Positions 42,952-51,868 of a stretch of 64,000 bases of DNA are shown here, in pieces (position 1 is the first letter of the stretch; every line of letters begins with the position of its first letter). Source of the DNA: an uncultured Porphyromonadaceae bacterium (GTDB lineage Bacteria > Bacteroidota > Bacteroidia > Bacteroidales > Muribaculaceae); the NCBI GenBank assembly GCA_900544305.1, contig UQUV01000007.1, forward strand, positions 47,250 to 111,249, in the 5' to 3' direction. The position numbers and the translations under genes are program-made. The notes under the pieces are model-generated. The model worked only from the letters and a program-made list of their open reading frames with translations. It ran no database searches and was not told the origin of the DNA.

Positions 42952-44289
42952 ATGAGATTCATTGAGACAATAAAGAACATTAGTAAGATAGAAGATTTAC
43001 GCAAGCGTATTGTTGTAACTTTTCTATTGATACTAGTATATCGCGTGGGTTGTTATGTGGTTCTGCCAGGTATCAACCCGAGCGAGCTTGATGCCCTCCG
43101 TAGTTTTACGGACAGCGGCTTGATGCAGTTGCTCGACATGTTCTCGGGCGGTGCATTCTCGCAGGCGTCAATCTTCGCGCTTGGTATCATGCCTTACATC
43201 ACGGCTTCCATCGTGATCCAATTGTTGGGCATGGTGCTTCCTTCTTTCCAGAAGTTGCAGCGTGAAGGTGAAAGCGGACACATGAAGATTAACCAGTATA
43301 CTCGTTATCTGACTGTGCTTATCCTGCTTCTGCAAGCTCCTGCCTACCTGGTTAACCTTCAGGTTCAGGTGAACAGCGCCGGCGGTAATGCTCATTTCGG
43401 TTTCTGGACAATGGCCTATATGATTATCATTCTTGCCGCAGGCAGTATGTTCATCATGTGGCTTGGCGAACGCATCACTGACAAAGGTATCGGTAACGGT
43501 ATTTCGTTCATCATCCTTGTCGGTATCATCGCACGCCTTCCGCAGGCATTCGTTCAGGAATTCAGCAACCGTCTGACTACTGCACAGGGTGGACTTGTAA
43601 TGTTTGTTGTAGAAATCGTCGTTCTGTTTGCTGTTATCCTCGGCGCAGTTCTGTTGGTACAGGGAACACGCAAGGTGCCCGTACAATATGCTAAGCGTAT
43701 CGTAGGCAACAAGCAATATGGCGGAGCCCGCCAGTACATCCCATTGAAGGTGAATGCTGCCGGCGTAATGCCTATCATCTTTGCACAGGCAATCATGTTC
43801 ATTCCTTTGACTCTTGCCGGTTTCGGTTCACAGGGCGAAGGTTCGGCTGTTGTGCGTGCATTGACAGATATGACAGGTTTCTGGTATAATCTCATCTATT
43901 TCTTTATGATTGTGGCGTTCACATACTTCTACACTGCCATCACAGTCCGTCCGACTCAGATGGCTGAAGACATGAAGCGCAACAACGGATTTATTCCGGG
44001 TGTTAAACCTGGCAAGAAGACTTCTGACTATCTTGATTCAATCATGTCAAGAATCACTCTTCCGGGTTCAATCTTCTTGGGAATAGTTGCAATTATGCCT
44101 GCATTCGCAAACATTTGTGGCGTTAATCATAATTTTGCACAGTTCTTCGGAGGAACATCATTGTTGATTATGGTAGGTGTTGTGCTTGATACTCTTCAAC
44201 AGGTAGAAAGCCACTTGATGATGCACCACTATGACGGCTTGATGAAATCCGGTAAGATAAAAGGTCGTACAACTGGTAGCGGCTATTAA
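42952..44289 (+). CDS. secY: Preprotein translocase subunit SecY
   Basis: SecY is the inner-membrane channel of the Sec pathway, needed for all signal-peptide proteins in this window, including the T9SS cargo. The 445-residue protein has ten hydrophobic helices. Landmarks are VLPGINPSELDAL, the plug-region signature GGAFSQASIFALGIMPYITA, and cytoplasmic loops with RKVPVQYAKRIVG and RPTQMAEDMKRNNGFIPG. Unlike many bacteria, adk does not follow; map comes next. Confidence 0.98.
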   Translation: MRFIETIKNISKIEDLRKRIVVTFLLILVYRVGCYVVLPGINPSELDALRSFTDSGLMQLLDMFSGGAFSQASIFALGIMPYITASIVIQLLGMVLPSFQKLQREGESGHMKINQYTRYLTVLILLLQAPAYLVNLQVQVNSAGGNAHFGFWTMAYMIIILAAGSMFIMWLGERITDKGIGNGISFIILVGIIARLPQAFVQEFSNRLTTAQGGLVMFVVEIVVLFAVILGAVLLVQGTRKVPVQYAKRIVGNKQYGGARQYIPLKVNAAGVMPIIFAQAIMFIPLTLAGFGSQGEGSAVVRALTDMTGFWYNLIYFFMIVAFTYFYTAITVRPTQMAEDMKRNNGFIPGVKPGKKTSDYLDSIMSRITLPGSIFLGIVAIMPAFANICGVNHNFAQFFGGTSLLIMVGVVLDTLQQVESHLMMHHYDGLMKSGKIKGRTTGSGY

Positions 44290-44305
44290 TCGAAAGGACT
44301 AAAGA

Positions 44306-45088
44306 ATGATTTATCTTAAAACAGATGAAGAAATAGAGTTGATGCGTGAAAGTAATCTCCTGGTAGGGAAGACGCTTGGCGAGCTCGCCAAGTGGATTGC
44401 TCCGGGGATTACAACGCTGAAGCTTGACAAGATAGCTGAAGAGTTCATTCGCGACAACGGAGCCGTTCCGGGTTTCTTGGGTTATGCAGGATATCCAAAC
44501 ACTCTTTGCGTTTCGGTCAATGAAGTGGTTGTGCATGGGATTCCTTCCAACTACACACTGCGCGACGGCGACATCGTTTCAGTTGACTGCGGTGTTGTGA
44601 AAAACGGATTCAATGGTGACTCGGCCTACACGTTCTGTGTCGGAGAGGTCGACGAAAAGGTGAAAGCCTTGCTCCGTACCACCAAAGAGTCGCTTTATGT
44701 CGGAATTGAACAGGCGATAGAAGACAACCGCATCGGACACATCAGCCAGGCCATTCAGGAATATTGTGAACGCCGCGGCTACAGTGTTGTCCGGGAAATG
44801 ACAGGCCACGGTATCGGCAAGAAGCTCCATGAGGAGCCCGCTGTTCCGAATTACGGTCGTCGCGGAGTCGGTCCGTTGCTGAAAAACGGAATGTGTATCG
44901 CCATAGAGCCGATGATTAATCTCGGCAGCCGCAATATAGTGATTGAGCGCGACGGCTGGACATGCCGTACCAAGGACAGACAACCTTCCGCCCATTTTGA
45001 GCACACGGTTGCTATCCGCAACGGAAAGGCTGACATCCTTTCTTCATTCGAGTTTGTAGAAAACGTATTAAAAGATAAATCAATTTAA
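44306..45088 (+). CDS. map: Methionine aminopeptidase, type I
   Basis: This enzyme removes the initiator Met from nascent proteins. The 260-residue protein has the five metal ligands of the pita-bread fold. They are the two Asp in SVDCGVVKNGFNGDSAYTF, the His of GHGIGKKLHEEP, the Glu of IAIEPMINLG and the Glu of FEHTVAI. It lies between secY and infA. Confidence 0.97.
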   Translation: MIYLKTDEEIELMRESNLLVGKTLGELAKWIAPGITTLKLDKIAEEFIRDNGAVPGFLGYAGYPNTLCVSVNEVVVHGIPSNYTLRDGDIVSVDCGVVKNGFNGDSAYTFCVGEVDEKVKALLRTTKESLYVGIEQAIEDNRIGHISQAIQEYCERRGYSVVREMTGHGIGKKLHEEPAVPNYGRRGVGPLLKNGMCIAIEPMINLGSRNIVIERDGWTCRTKDRQPSAHFEHTVAIRNGKADILSSFEFVENVLKDKSI

Positions 45089-45097
45089 ACGAATTAT

Positions 45098-45316
45098 ATG
45101 GCAAAACAAGCTGCAATAGAGCAAGACGGAGTGATTGTGGAAGCGTTGTCGAATGCAATGTTCCGTGTAGAACTTGAAAACGGACACGAAATCACCGCCC
45201 ACATTTCCGGTAAAATGCGAATGCATTATATTAAAATCCTTCCGGGCGATAAAGTAAGAGTGGAAATGTCACCTTACGATTTGACGAAAGGACGAATTGC
45301 TTTTAGATATAAATAA
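45098..45316 (+). CDS. infA: Translation initiation factor IF-1
   Basis: IF-1 (72 residues) is an OB-fold factor that covers the A site during initiation. MFRVELENGHEITAHISGKM and PYDLTKGRIAFRYK match the family along its full length. Confidence 0.98.
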   Translation: MAKQAAIEQDGVIVEALSNAMFRVELENGHEITAHISGKMRMHYIKILPGDKVRVEMSPYDLTKGRIAFRYK

Positions 45317-45328
45317 AACAAAACAGAT

Positions 45329-45445
45329 ATGAAAGTAAGAGCATCAGTTAAGAAACGCACTCCTGACAGCAAGATCGTTAGACGTAAAGGACGTGTATAT
45401 GTAATTAACAAGAAAAACCCTAAGTATAAACAACGTCAAGGATAA
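45329..45445 (+). CDS. rpmJ: 50S ribosomal protein bL36, zinc-free form
   Basis: This 38-residue gene is short and easy to miss. It encodes MKVRASVKKRTPDSKIVRRK followed by GRVYVINKKNPKYKQRQG. The three Cys and one His that bind zinc in classical L36 are replaced (Thr11, Ser14, Asn27, Tyr33 region), so it is a zinc-independent form. It sits 12 bp after infA and 34 bp before rpsM, the standard position. Confidence 0.96.
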   Translation: MKVRASVKKRTPDSKIVRRKGRVYVINKKNPKYKQRQG

Positions 45446-45450
45446 TTTAT

Positions 45451-45458
45451 TATTTTTG
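45451..45458 (+). promoter_or_regulatory. Possible internal promoter before rpsM
   Basis: TATTTTTG matches the -7 consensus and lies 21 bp before rpsM, in a 34-bp gap. No -33 box is visible, so it may be chance. Confidence 0.3.
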
Positions 45459-45479
45459 CGAAAAAATTCATTATAGTTT

Positions 45480-45860
45480 ATGGCAGTAAGAATTGTTGGT
45501 GTAGACTTGCCCCAAAATAAGAGAGGAGAAATTGCCCTGACTTATATCTTTGGCATCGGCCGCAGTGCAGCCAATACAATTTTGGCAAAAGCAGGCGTTG
45601 ACAAAAATATCAAAGTTCAGGACTGGACAGACGCTCAAGCAGCGAAAGTTCGTGAAGTGATCAGCGCAAACTACAAAGTAGAAGGTGACTTGCGCAGCGA
45701 AATCCAATTGAATATCAAGCGTCTGATGGACATCGGTTGCTACCGTGGTATCCGTCACCGTATCGGTTTGCCAGTTCGTGGTCAAAGCACTAAGAACAAC
45801 GCACGTACTCGCAAAGGACGTAAGAAAACAGTTGCTAACAAGAAAAAAGCTACTAAATAA
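45480..45860 (+). CDS. rpsM: 30S ribosomal protein uS13
   Basis: S13 (126 residues) bridges the subunits and contacts the P-site tRNA. VRIVGVDLPQNKRGEIALTY and GCYRGIRHRIGLPVRGQSTK are diagnostic. It opens the alpha-type part of the superoperon. Confidence 0.98.
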   Translation: MAVRIVGVDLPQNKRGEIALTYIFGIGRSAANTILAKAGVDKNIKVQDWTDAQAAKVREVISANYKVEGDLRSEIQLNIKRLMDIGCYRGIRHRIGLPVRGQSTKNNARTRKGRKKTVANKKKATK

Positions 45861-45869
45861 GATTAAAGT

Positions 45870-46259
45870 ATGGCAAAAAAGACAGTCGCAGCAAAGAAGA
45901 GAAATGTCAAGGTTGACGCTATGGGTCAACTCCACGTACACTCATCTTTCAACAACATTATCGTGTGCCTAGCTAACAGCGAAGGTCAAGTTATTTCTTG
46001 GTCAAGCGCTGGTAAGATGGGCTTCAGAGGTTCAAAGAAGAACACTCCGTACGCAGCACAGATGGCTGCTCAGGATTGTGCAAAGGTTGCTTATGACCTT
46101 GGCTTGCGTAAAGTGAAGGCTTACGTTAAGGGACCAGGCAACGGACGTGAATCTGCAATCCGTACCGTACACGGTGCAGGTATCGAAGTTACTGAAATCA
46201 TCGACGTAACTCCGCTTCCACACAATGGATGTCGTCCTCCTAAGAGAAGAAGAGTATAA
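45870..46259 (+). CDS. rpsK: 30S ribosomal protein uS11
   Basis: S11 (129 residues) forms part of the platform. LHVHSSFNNIIVCLANSEGQ and PLPHNGCRPPKRRRV are typical. It is followed by a structured 124-nt gap before rpsD. Confidence 0.98.
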   Translation: MAKKTVAAKKRNVKVDAMGQLHVHSSFNNIIVCLANSEGQVISWSSAGKMGFRGSKKNTPYAAQMAAQDCAKVAYDLGLRKVKAYVKGPGNGRESAIRTVHGAGIEVTEIIDVTPLPHNGCRPPKRRRV

Positions 46260-46281
46260 TCTCAGAAATTAGTATTTACCA

Positions 46282-46348
46282 GAATCTTTTGATGTGATTG
46301 ATTGCATTATACCACCTCTCTGCAATCGCGGCTGCACTAGAAAGATTC
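46282..46348 (+). promoter_or_regulatory. Nested hairpin in the rpsK-rpsD gap
   Basis: The outer stem GAATCTTT (46282-46289) pairs with AAAGATTC (46341-46348), and the inner stem GATTGCA (46300-46306) pairs with TGCAATC (46321-46327). The element ends 35 nt before rpsD. S4 is an autoregulator of this cluster in Escherichia coli and Bacillus, so this is a candidate S4-binding leader. Confidence 0.55.
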
Positions 46349-46383
46349 GTATTCAACTTTAATTATTATTAAAAGTATTAGAA

Positions 46384-46989
46384 ATGGCAAGATATACCGG
46401 ACCTAAAACAAGAATTGCAAGAAAATTCGGTGAGGCAATCTTCGGAGAAGACAAAGTCCTCGCAAAGAAAAATTATGCCCCGGGTCAACATGGTGCCAAC
46501 AAGAGAAGAAAAACATCTGAATACGGCAATCAGTTGCGTGAAAAACAAAAGGCTAAATACACTTACGGTGTTTTGGAAAAACAATTCCGCAACTTGTTCG
46601 ACAAGGCAGACCGCTCTAAGGGTATCACAGGTGTTATCCTTCTTCAATTGCTCGAAGCACGCCTTGACAACGTGGTTTATCGCTTAGGAATCGCTCGCAC
46701 TCGTGCTGCTGCACGTCAGTTGGTTTCACACCGTCACATCACAGTGAACGGCCGTGTGCTCAACATCCCTTCATATTCTGTTAAACCTGGCGATGTAGTT
46801 GCAGTGCGCGAAAAATCAAAGTCTCTCGAAGTCATTGCTGATGCATTGGCTGGATTCAATCACAGCAAATACCCTTGGCTTGAATGGGATGAAAATGTAA
46901 AGGGTGGCAAATTGCTTCACCTTCCGCAAAGAGAAGATATTCCGGAAAATATCAAGGAACAGTCAATCGTCGAGTTGTATTCTAAATAA
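46384..46989 (+). CDS. rpsD: 30S ribosomal protein uS4, zinc-free form
   Basis: S4 (201 residues) initiates small-subunit assembly. The N-terminus ARYTGPKTRIARKFGEAIFG lacks the Cys cluster of zinc-binding S4. The S4 RNA-binding domain is clear (RLDNVVYRLGIARTRAAARQ, SHRHITVNGRVLNIPSY). The preceding gap holds a nested hairpin. Confidence 0.98.
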   Translation: MARYTGPKTRIARKFGEAIFGEDKVLAKKNYAPGQHGANKRRKTSEYGNQLREKQKAKYTYGVLEKQFRNLFDKADRSKGITGVILLQLLEARLDNVVYRLGIARTRAAARQLVSHRHITVNGRVLNIPSYSVKPGDVVAVREKSKSLEVIADALAGFNHSKYPWLEWDENVKGGKLLHLPQREDIPENIKEQSIVELYSK

Positions 46990-47005
46990 TAAATTGTAAA
47001 TATCC

Positions 47006-48001
47006 ATGGCTATTTTAGCATTTCAGAAACCCGATAAAGTATTAATGCTCGAGGCAGACAGCCGCTTCGGTAAGTTCGAGTTCCGTCCTTTGGAACCGGG
47101 CTACGGTGTGACTGTAGGTAATGCACTGCGTCGAATCCTGCTTTCTTCACTTGAGGGTTATGCAATTTCGTCAATCCGTATCGACGGTGTGATGCACGAA
47201 TTTGCAACAATCCCGGGTGTAAAGGAAGATGTGACGAACATCATTCTCAACTTGAAGAAAGTGCGTTTTAAACATATCGTTGAAACAGACGAGCCTGCTA
47301 CGGGAAAAATCAACGTATCGGGTAAAGATGTCTTGACAGCCGGTGATTTAGGCAACGAACTATCAGGTTTTGAAGTACTAAATCCGGATTTGGTTATTTG
47401 CCATTTAGATCCAACTGTTGCTTCTTTCACAATGGATTTCACCATCAACAAAGGTCGTGGCTACGTTCCTGCTGACGAAAACGCCAAGGACAACGATGCT
47501 ATCGACGTCATTGCAATCGACTCAATCTATACGCCGATTGTCAATGTTAAGTATGCGGTGGAAAACTATCGTGTTGAGCAAAAGACTGACTACGAAAAAC
47601 TTGTTCTGGAAATTTCTACTGACGGATCAATCCACCCGAAGGATGCTTTGAAAGAAGCTGCAAAAATCTTGATCTATCACTTCATGCTTTTCTCTGACGA
47701 GAAAATCACTCTCGAAACAACTGAGACTGACGGCAACGAAGAATTCGATGAAGAAATTTTGCACATGCGCCAGCTTCTCAAATCAAAACTTGTCGATATG
47801 GACCTTTCTGTTCGTGCGCTCAACTGCTTGAAGAGTGCAGAAGTGGAAACACTTGGCGAACTCGTTCAGTTCAACAAGACAGATTTGTTGAAGTTCCGCA
47901 ATTTCGGAAAGAAGTCTTTGACAGAGCTTGATGAGCTTCTCGCAAGCCTCAACCTGTCATTCGGAATGGATATTTCAAAGTATAAATTAGATAAAGATTA
48001 A
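47006..48001 (+). CDS. rpoA: RNA polymerase subunit alpha
   Basis: This is the assembly platform of RNA polymerase. The 331-residue protein has the N-terminal domain with GYGVTVGNALRRILLSSLEG. The C-terminal domain contains LVDMDLSVRALNCLKSAEVE and LLKFRNFGKKSLTELDELL, which bind UP-elements and activators. It lies between rpsD and rplQ, with gaps of 16 and 5 bp. Confidence 0.98.
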   Translation: MAILAFQKPDKVLMLEADSRFGKFEFRPLEPGYGVTVGNALRRILLSSLEGYAISSIRIDGVMHEFATIPGVKEDVTNIILNLKKVRFKHIVETDEPATGKINVSGKDVLTAGDLGNELSGFEVLNPDLVICHLDPTVASFTMDFTINKGRGYVPADENAKDNDAIDVIAIDSIYTPIVNVKYAVENYRVEQKTDYEKLVLEISTDGSIHPKDALKEAAKILIYHFMLFSDEKITLETTETDGNEEFDEEILHMRQLLKSKLVDMDLSVRALNCLKSAEVETLGELVQFNKTDLLKFRNFGKKSLTELDELLASLNLSFGMDISKYKLDKD

Positions 48002-48006
48002 TAACG

Positions 48007-48489
48007 ATGAGACATAATAAAAAAGTAAACCATTTAGGCCGTAAGAAAGCTCATCTTGATGCACTGTTGTCGAACATGACAATTTCGCTCATCATGCACA
48101 AGAGAATTTTCACTACTTTGGCTAAGGCAAAAGCGTTGCGCAAATACGCTGAGCCGATTATCAACCGCGCTAAAGACGACACTACTAACTCTCGCCGTGT
48201 TGTGTTCAGCTACTTGCAAAACAAACATGCTGTTTCTGAACTCTTCGGTGAAATCGCTAATAAGATTGCAGACCGTAACGGTGGTTACACTCGTATCATC
48301 AAGACTGGTAACCGTCTTGGTGACAACGCTAAGACTTGCTTCATTGAGCTCGTTGACTTCAACGAAAACATGCTCAAGACTGAAAAGAAGAAAGCAACTC
48401 GTACTCGCCGTTCTCGCAAGTCTTCTGCTGCTGAAACAGCTGCTCCTGCAGTTGAAACTCCGGCTGCTGAAGAAAAGGCTGCAGAATAA
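48007..48489 (+). CDS. rplQ: 50S ribosomal protein bL17
   Basis: L17 (160 residues) is the last gene of the superoperon. KKVNHLGRKKAHLDALLSNM and HKRIFTTLAKAKALRKYAEP are diagnostic. A C-terminal tail of about 40 residues rich in Ala, Glu and Lys extends beyond the family core. Confidence 0.98.
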   Translation: MRHNKKVNHLGRKKAHLDALLSNMTISLIMHKRIFTTLAKAKALRKYAEPIINRAKDDTTNSRRVVFSYLQNKHAVSELFGEIANKIADRNGGYTRIIKTGNRLGDNAKTCFIELVDFNENMLKTEKKKATRTRRSRKSSAAETAAPAVETPAAEEKAAE

Positions 48490-48514
48490 TAGAGACAGTC
48501 CAAAGCTAAATATC

Positions 48515-48549
48515 AAATCAGGGTTTCCGAAAGGGAATCCTGATTTTTT
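48515..48549 (+). terminator. Terminator of the ribosomal superoperon
   Basis: AATCAGGGTTTCC pairs with GGAATCCTGATT around a GAAAG loop (one bulge) and runs into six T residues, 26 bp after the rplQ stop. Confidence 0.88.
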
Positions 48550-48686
48550 ATGTCTATGGGTTGATAGATATGAATGCGGTTCTCGTGCAAAAATATCGGT
48601 CTTCGGTTTTTTATGCACCTGCTTTGCGTTGTCTTAATAAGATAGGATGCCGCTCGGTATCGTCAAATTTGAAAACACCATTTTCA

Positions 48687-48718
48687 TTTGCCTCAGCTCT
48701 TGCCTTTTATTATCTTTG
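48687..48718 (+). promoter_or_regulatory. Promoter of the DUF5672 gene
   Basis: TTTG (48687-48690), 20 bp, TATCTTTG (48711-48718). The likely start site (about 48723) rules out translation from the longer open frame at 48688. Confidence 0.75.
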
Positions 48719-48735
48719 TAGAATATATGCGGAAC

Positions 48736-49548
48736 ATGGATAAAGTAGACAAAAAATATAAGGTAACGGTTGTCGTTCCTCTCTATCGGGCTTCGATGTC
48801 GGAACTCGAACAGGTTTCTTTCAACCGTCTGTTTGAAATTCTGGGCGGACACCGTATCGTTGTCGTAAAACCCCGCTCGCTTGATTTGACATCGTTGTTG
48901 GACGGATATAAGGTAGATGCAATTGAGAGCTTTGACGACGCTTATTTTGCGGGAATTCTGGGGTATAACCGGTTGATGATGTCGGAGGAATTTTACTCTC
49001 GGTTTGCTTCCTCGGAATATGTGCTGATTTATCAGCTGGATGCCTATGTGTTCCGCGATGAATTGTTGGAGTGGTGTGGCAAGGGTTATGACTATGTCGG
49101 AGCTCCCTGGCCGGTACGTCCGATTTACAAAACGCCGCTCTATCGTTTGGCTTCGTGGCTGAAGAAAAAATATTGTGATGCTACGGGTCGTCCCAACCGC
49201 CAGATTACGCGCGGAAAGGTAGGGAATGGTGGTTTTTCATTGCGTAAGATCGACAGCCATCTGCGTGCCGTCACACAGTTACACGATGTTGTCCGTCATT
49301 TTCTGACCGTCAAGCGCCATCATACGTTCAATGAGGACGTGTTTTTCAGCGTAGAGGTCAACAAGCATGGATTGGGATTCCGTTATCCTAACGTGAGCGA
49401 AGCGATGCAATTTGCATTCGACAAATATCCGTCGATGTGCTACAAGTGGAACGGACGGCATCTGCCATTCGGATGTCATTCATGGTACAAGCGCAAGATG
49501 AAACGGTTCTGGTTGCCCATCATACTCGACGGTAAAATGCCGGAGTAG
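48736..49548 (+). CDS. DUF5672 family protein
   Basis: The 270-residue protein is predicted cytoplasmic. It begins DKVDKKYKVTVVVPLY and contains the family-type stretch VLIYQLDAYVFRDELLEWC followed by GYDYVGAPW. GNGGFSLRK and HTFNEDVFFSVEVNK come later. The DxD-like QLDAYVF and NED motifs suggest a glycosyltransferase-like fold, but no activity is established that I know of. ATG 48727 is an alternative start; 48736 leaves a usable leader after the promoter. Confidence 0.78.
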   Translation: MDKVDKKYKVTVVVPLYRASMSELEQVSFNRLFEILGGHRIVVVKPRSLDLTSLLDGYKVDAIESFDDAYFAGILGYNRLMMSEEFYSRFASSEYVLIYQLDAYVFRDELLEWCGKGYDYVGAPWPVRPIYKTPLYRLASWLKKKYCDATGRPNRQITRGKVGNGGFSLRKIDSHLRAVTQLHDVVRHFLTVKRHHTFNEDVFFSVEVNKHGLGFRYPNVSEAMQFAFDKYPSMCYKWNGRHLPFGCHSWYKRKMKRFWLPIILDGKMPE

Positions 49549-49560
49549 GGTGGTGATATG

Positions 49561-49600
49561 AAAAATTAGGCTGTGCGTGGATGTTGTCCCAGCACAGCCT
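49561..49600 (-). terminator. Hairpin between the DUF5672 gene and fbp
   Basis: AGGCTGTGC (49568-49576) pairs with GCACAGCCT (49592-49600). On the minus strand it is followed by AATTTTTC, so it suits fbp termination and may also stop the convergent gene. Confidence 0.7.
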
Positions 49601-49634
49601 GAACCCTAAAAATAAAAATGAAACAATGTAGCTT

Positions 49635-51629
49635 TTAGTTGTTTTCTTTCAGCAGACCGAGGCGGTAAGCGGCAAGAAGTTTTTCCAGGTCGTTGATTTG
49701 CGTAATCAGTTCCTTTCCCTTGTCAGTGTCTTTCACCATCAGTCGCTGGCTGTTGAATTCAACGAGGAACGTATTCGACTTGATGTCGAGTCCTTCCTCA
49801 ATTGCTTTCTGACGGGATTCGAACGGTTCGTGCTGAACGAGCTGCAGTGCGCGTGAGTGGAACACCAGCGTGTAGCCTGCGATACCCGTTTCCGGCTGAT
49901 AGGCCTTGGAGAATCCTCCGTCGATGACGAGCAGCTTGCCGTTGGCCTTTATCGGCTGTTCGCCTTTGATTGTCTTCACCGGAACATGTCCGTTAATGAT
50001 GTGTGAATGTCCGCTTGTAATTCCGAATTCGCGGAGAATGTTGTCGCATATGTCTTCACGGTCACGGAGCGTGTAGTAGTAGCCTTTTTCTTCGCGGTGC
50101 AGTTCCTTGTCGGCAATGAAATAGCGTTCGAATGTCGCCATTTTGTTCTTGTCGAACAGTGGGGAGTCTGGTCCACACCATAGATACCATGCGTAGTCGA
50201 GTGCAAAGGCCTTTTCCGGCGAGTCGTTGTCGTCGAAATAAGCCGTTCTTACCAGGTTGTCCACCTTGTCGAGCAGAGCCTTGCCTGAATATTTTTTGTT
50301 GTTGATGGTCACTTTCTTGAAAGATCCGTCCTTTTCCAACGGAATCGAAGCATGGAACATCAGATTGTCGTTGCATACCAGGTACATGCTTCCGTAGGTG
50401 AACAGGCAGCGGATATGCTTTTGCAGTTTTTCGCTGTTGATGAATGAATTGTGAAGTTTTTCCACCAGTTCTTTTTCCTCTTCTGTCAGTTCATACGGAT
50501 TTTCAGGCGATACGGTCGGGAATTCCTTGTCCAGCATGTCGTATTCCTTGCCCTCATAGCAGAACACACCGCGCTTGTAGTCGATTTTCTCCAGCAGCAG
50601 GCGGTCGTTCATCTTAAATTCCGGACGGCGTTTGATGATTTGCGCTTCCAGTTTGAATTGGATGACGGCGATAGCCTTGTGCATCTGCGCGATGAGGCGC
50701 AGCGTTTTTTCTGTATATGTCTTGTCGGCAAATTTCTGTTTGGCGGCGAACACTGTACATGGATCATTGGCGTAGGTGTCCATTGCGAAAGTGGCAAGCG
50801 GGAGCAGGTTGATGCCGTATCCCTCTTCCAGTGTCGTGAGGATGCCGTAGCGCATGCAGATGCGGATTACGTTGGCAATACAGCTGTCGTTTCCGGCGGC
50901 AGCCCCCATCCAGAGCATGTCGTGGTTGCCCCATTGTACATCGAAGTTATGGTAGTTGCAGAGGGTGTCCATGATGATGTGAGCACCCGGCCCGCGGTCG
51001 AAGATGTCGCCCACGATGTGCAGGGAGTCGATGGTCAGCCGTTGGATAAGGTTACACATGGCAATGATGAAATCGTCGGCACGCCGCGTAGAAATGATGG
51101 TGCTGATGATTTTGTTGATATATGCCTGCTTGTTCGGTTCATTCGAGGTTTCGTGAAGAAGTTCCTGAATGATGTAGGAGAAGTCGGCAGGAAGCGATTT
51201 TCTGACTTTCGAGCGTGTGTATTTCGAAGAAACGTTCTGGCATACCTTTACCAGTTGGTTAAGCGTAGTGATATACCAGTCGTCGATGTCGTCTTCCTTG
51301 GCTTTTACCAGCATGATTTTCTCTTCCGGATAGTAAATAAGCGTGCACAGCTCTTTTTTCTCGTTCTCGCGCAAAGTGTTGCCGAAAATTTCCTGCACTT
51401 TCCGCTTGATGGAGCCCGAGGCATTTTTCAGTACATGCTGGAAGGCCTCATACTCTCCGTGTATGTCGGTCAGGAAGTGTTCCGTGCCTTTAGGCAGGTT
51501 CAATATGGCTTCCAGGTTGATGATTTCCGTGCTGGCGGCAGCAATAGTCGGAAAACTCCGGGAGAGCAGCTGCAGGTAGCGTAGATCGTTTTCAACCGAA
51601 ATTCTGTTGATGCTTTGTTGAGTAGGCAT
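49635..51629 (-). CDS. fbp: Fructose-1,6-bisphosphatase, class III
   Basis: This gluconeogenic enzyme hydrolyses fructose 1,6-bisphosphate. The 664-residue length and the metallophosphatase motifs identify the class III (Firmicutes/Bacteroidota) enzyme. The motifs are HIVGDIFDRGPGAHIIMDTL, WGNHDMLWMGAAAGND and GHSHIINGHVPVK. LTDIHGEYEAFQHVL near residue 60 supplies the first metal ligands. The leader contains two competing hairpins. Confidence 0.96.
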   Translation of the reverse strand: MPTQQSINRISVENDLRYLQLLSRSFPTIAAASTEIINLEAILNLPKGTEHFLTDIHGEYEAFQHVLKNASGSIKRKVQEIFGNTLRENEKKELCTLIYYPEEKIMLVKAKEDDIDDWYITTLNQLVKVCQNVSSKYTRSKVRKSLPADFSYIIQELLHETSNEPNKQAYINKIISTIISTRRADDFIIAMCNLIQRLTIDSLHIVGDIFDRGPGAHIIMDTLCNYHNFDVQWGNHDMLWMGAAAGNDSCIANVIRICMRYGILTTLEEGYGINLLPLATFAMDTYANDPCTVFAAKQKFADKTYTEKTLRLIAQMHKAIAVIQFKLEAQIIKRRPEFKMNDRLLLEKIDYKRGVFCYEGKEYDMLDKEFPTVSPENPYELTEEEKELVEKLHNSFINSEKLQKHIRCLFTYGSMYLVCNDNLMFHASIPLEKDGSFKKVTINNKKYSGKALLDKVDNLVRTAYFDDNDSPEKAFALDYAWYLWCGPDSPLFDKNKMATFERYFIADKELHREEKGYYYTLRDREDICDNILREFGITSGHSHIINGHVPVKTIKGEQPIKANGKLLVIDGGFSKAYQPETGIAGYTLVFHSRALQLVQHEPFESRQKAIEEGLDIKSNTFLVEFNSQRLMVKDTDKGKELITQINDLEKLLAAYRLGLLKENN

Positions 51630-51666
51630 ATTTTATGTTGTGTATAAAAATCAGTGTTGTTTTTTT

Positions 51667-51710
51667 CCGCGGCATCCAATTGGTTGCGTGGCGGATATAT
51701 TTCTATCCGC
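51667..51710 (-). promoter_or_regulatory. fbp leader hairpins
   Basis: GCGGATA (51691-51697) and TATCCGC (51704-51710) form a 7-bp stem at the transcript 5' end. A second hairpin, CCGC (51667-51670) to GCGG (51691-51694) around CCAATTGG, shares the same bases, so the two are mutually exclusive. Confidence 0.45.
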
Positions 51711-51713
51711 TTG

Positions 51714-51721
51714 CAAATATA
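51714..51721 (-). promoter_or_regulatory. -7 box of fbp
   Basis: Minus-strand TATATTTG; the leader is about 80 nt. No clear -33 box. Confidence 0.55.
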
Positions 51722-51804
51722 CACATTATTTTATAAATATGTGCAATCGAAATGAAACTGATTATCTTTCATTGCGAAAATGATAAAGAAATGCAGATTT
51801 GTCA

Positions 51805-51818
51805 GTCCGGAATCCGGA
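51805..51818 (+). promoter_or_regulatory. Possible activator site upstream of the hsp20 promoter
   Basis: The palindromic hexamer TCCGGA occurs twice in a row, offset by 7 bp, about 50 bp before the sigma-54 -24 element. Enhancer-binding proteins often use such sites, but there is no direct evidence. Confidence 0.3.
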
Positions 51819-51868
51819 ATTGGCAGTAAAAGTGGACAAAATTTCCACCTTCCTGCTGCTGTTTGGAC

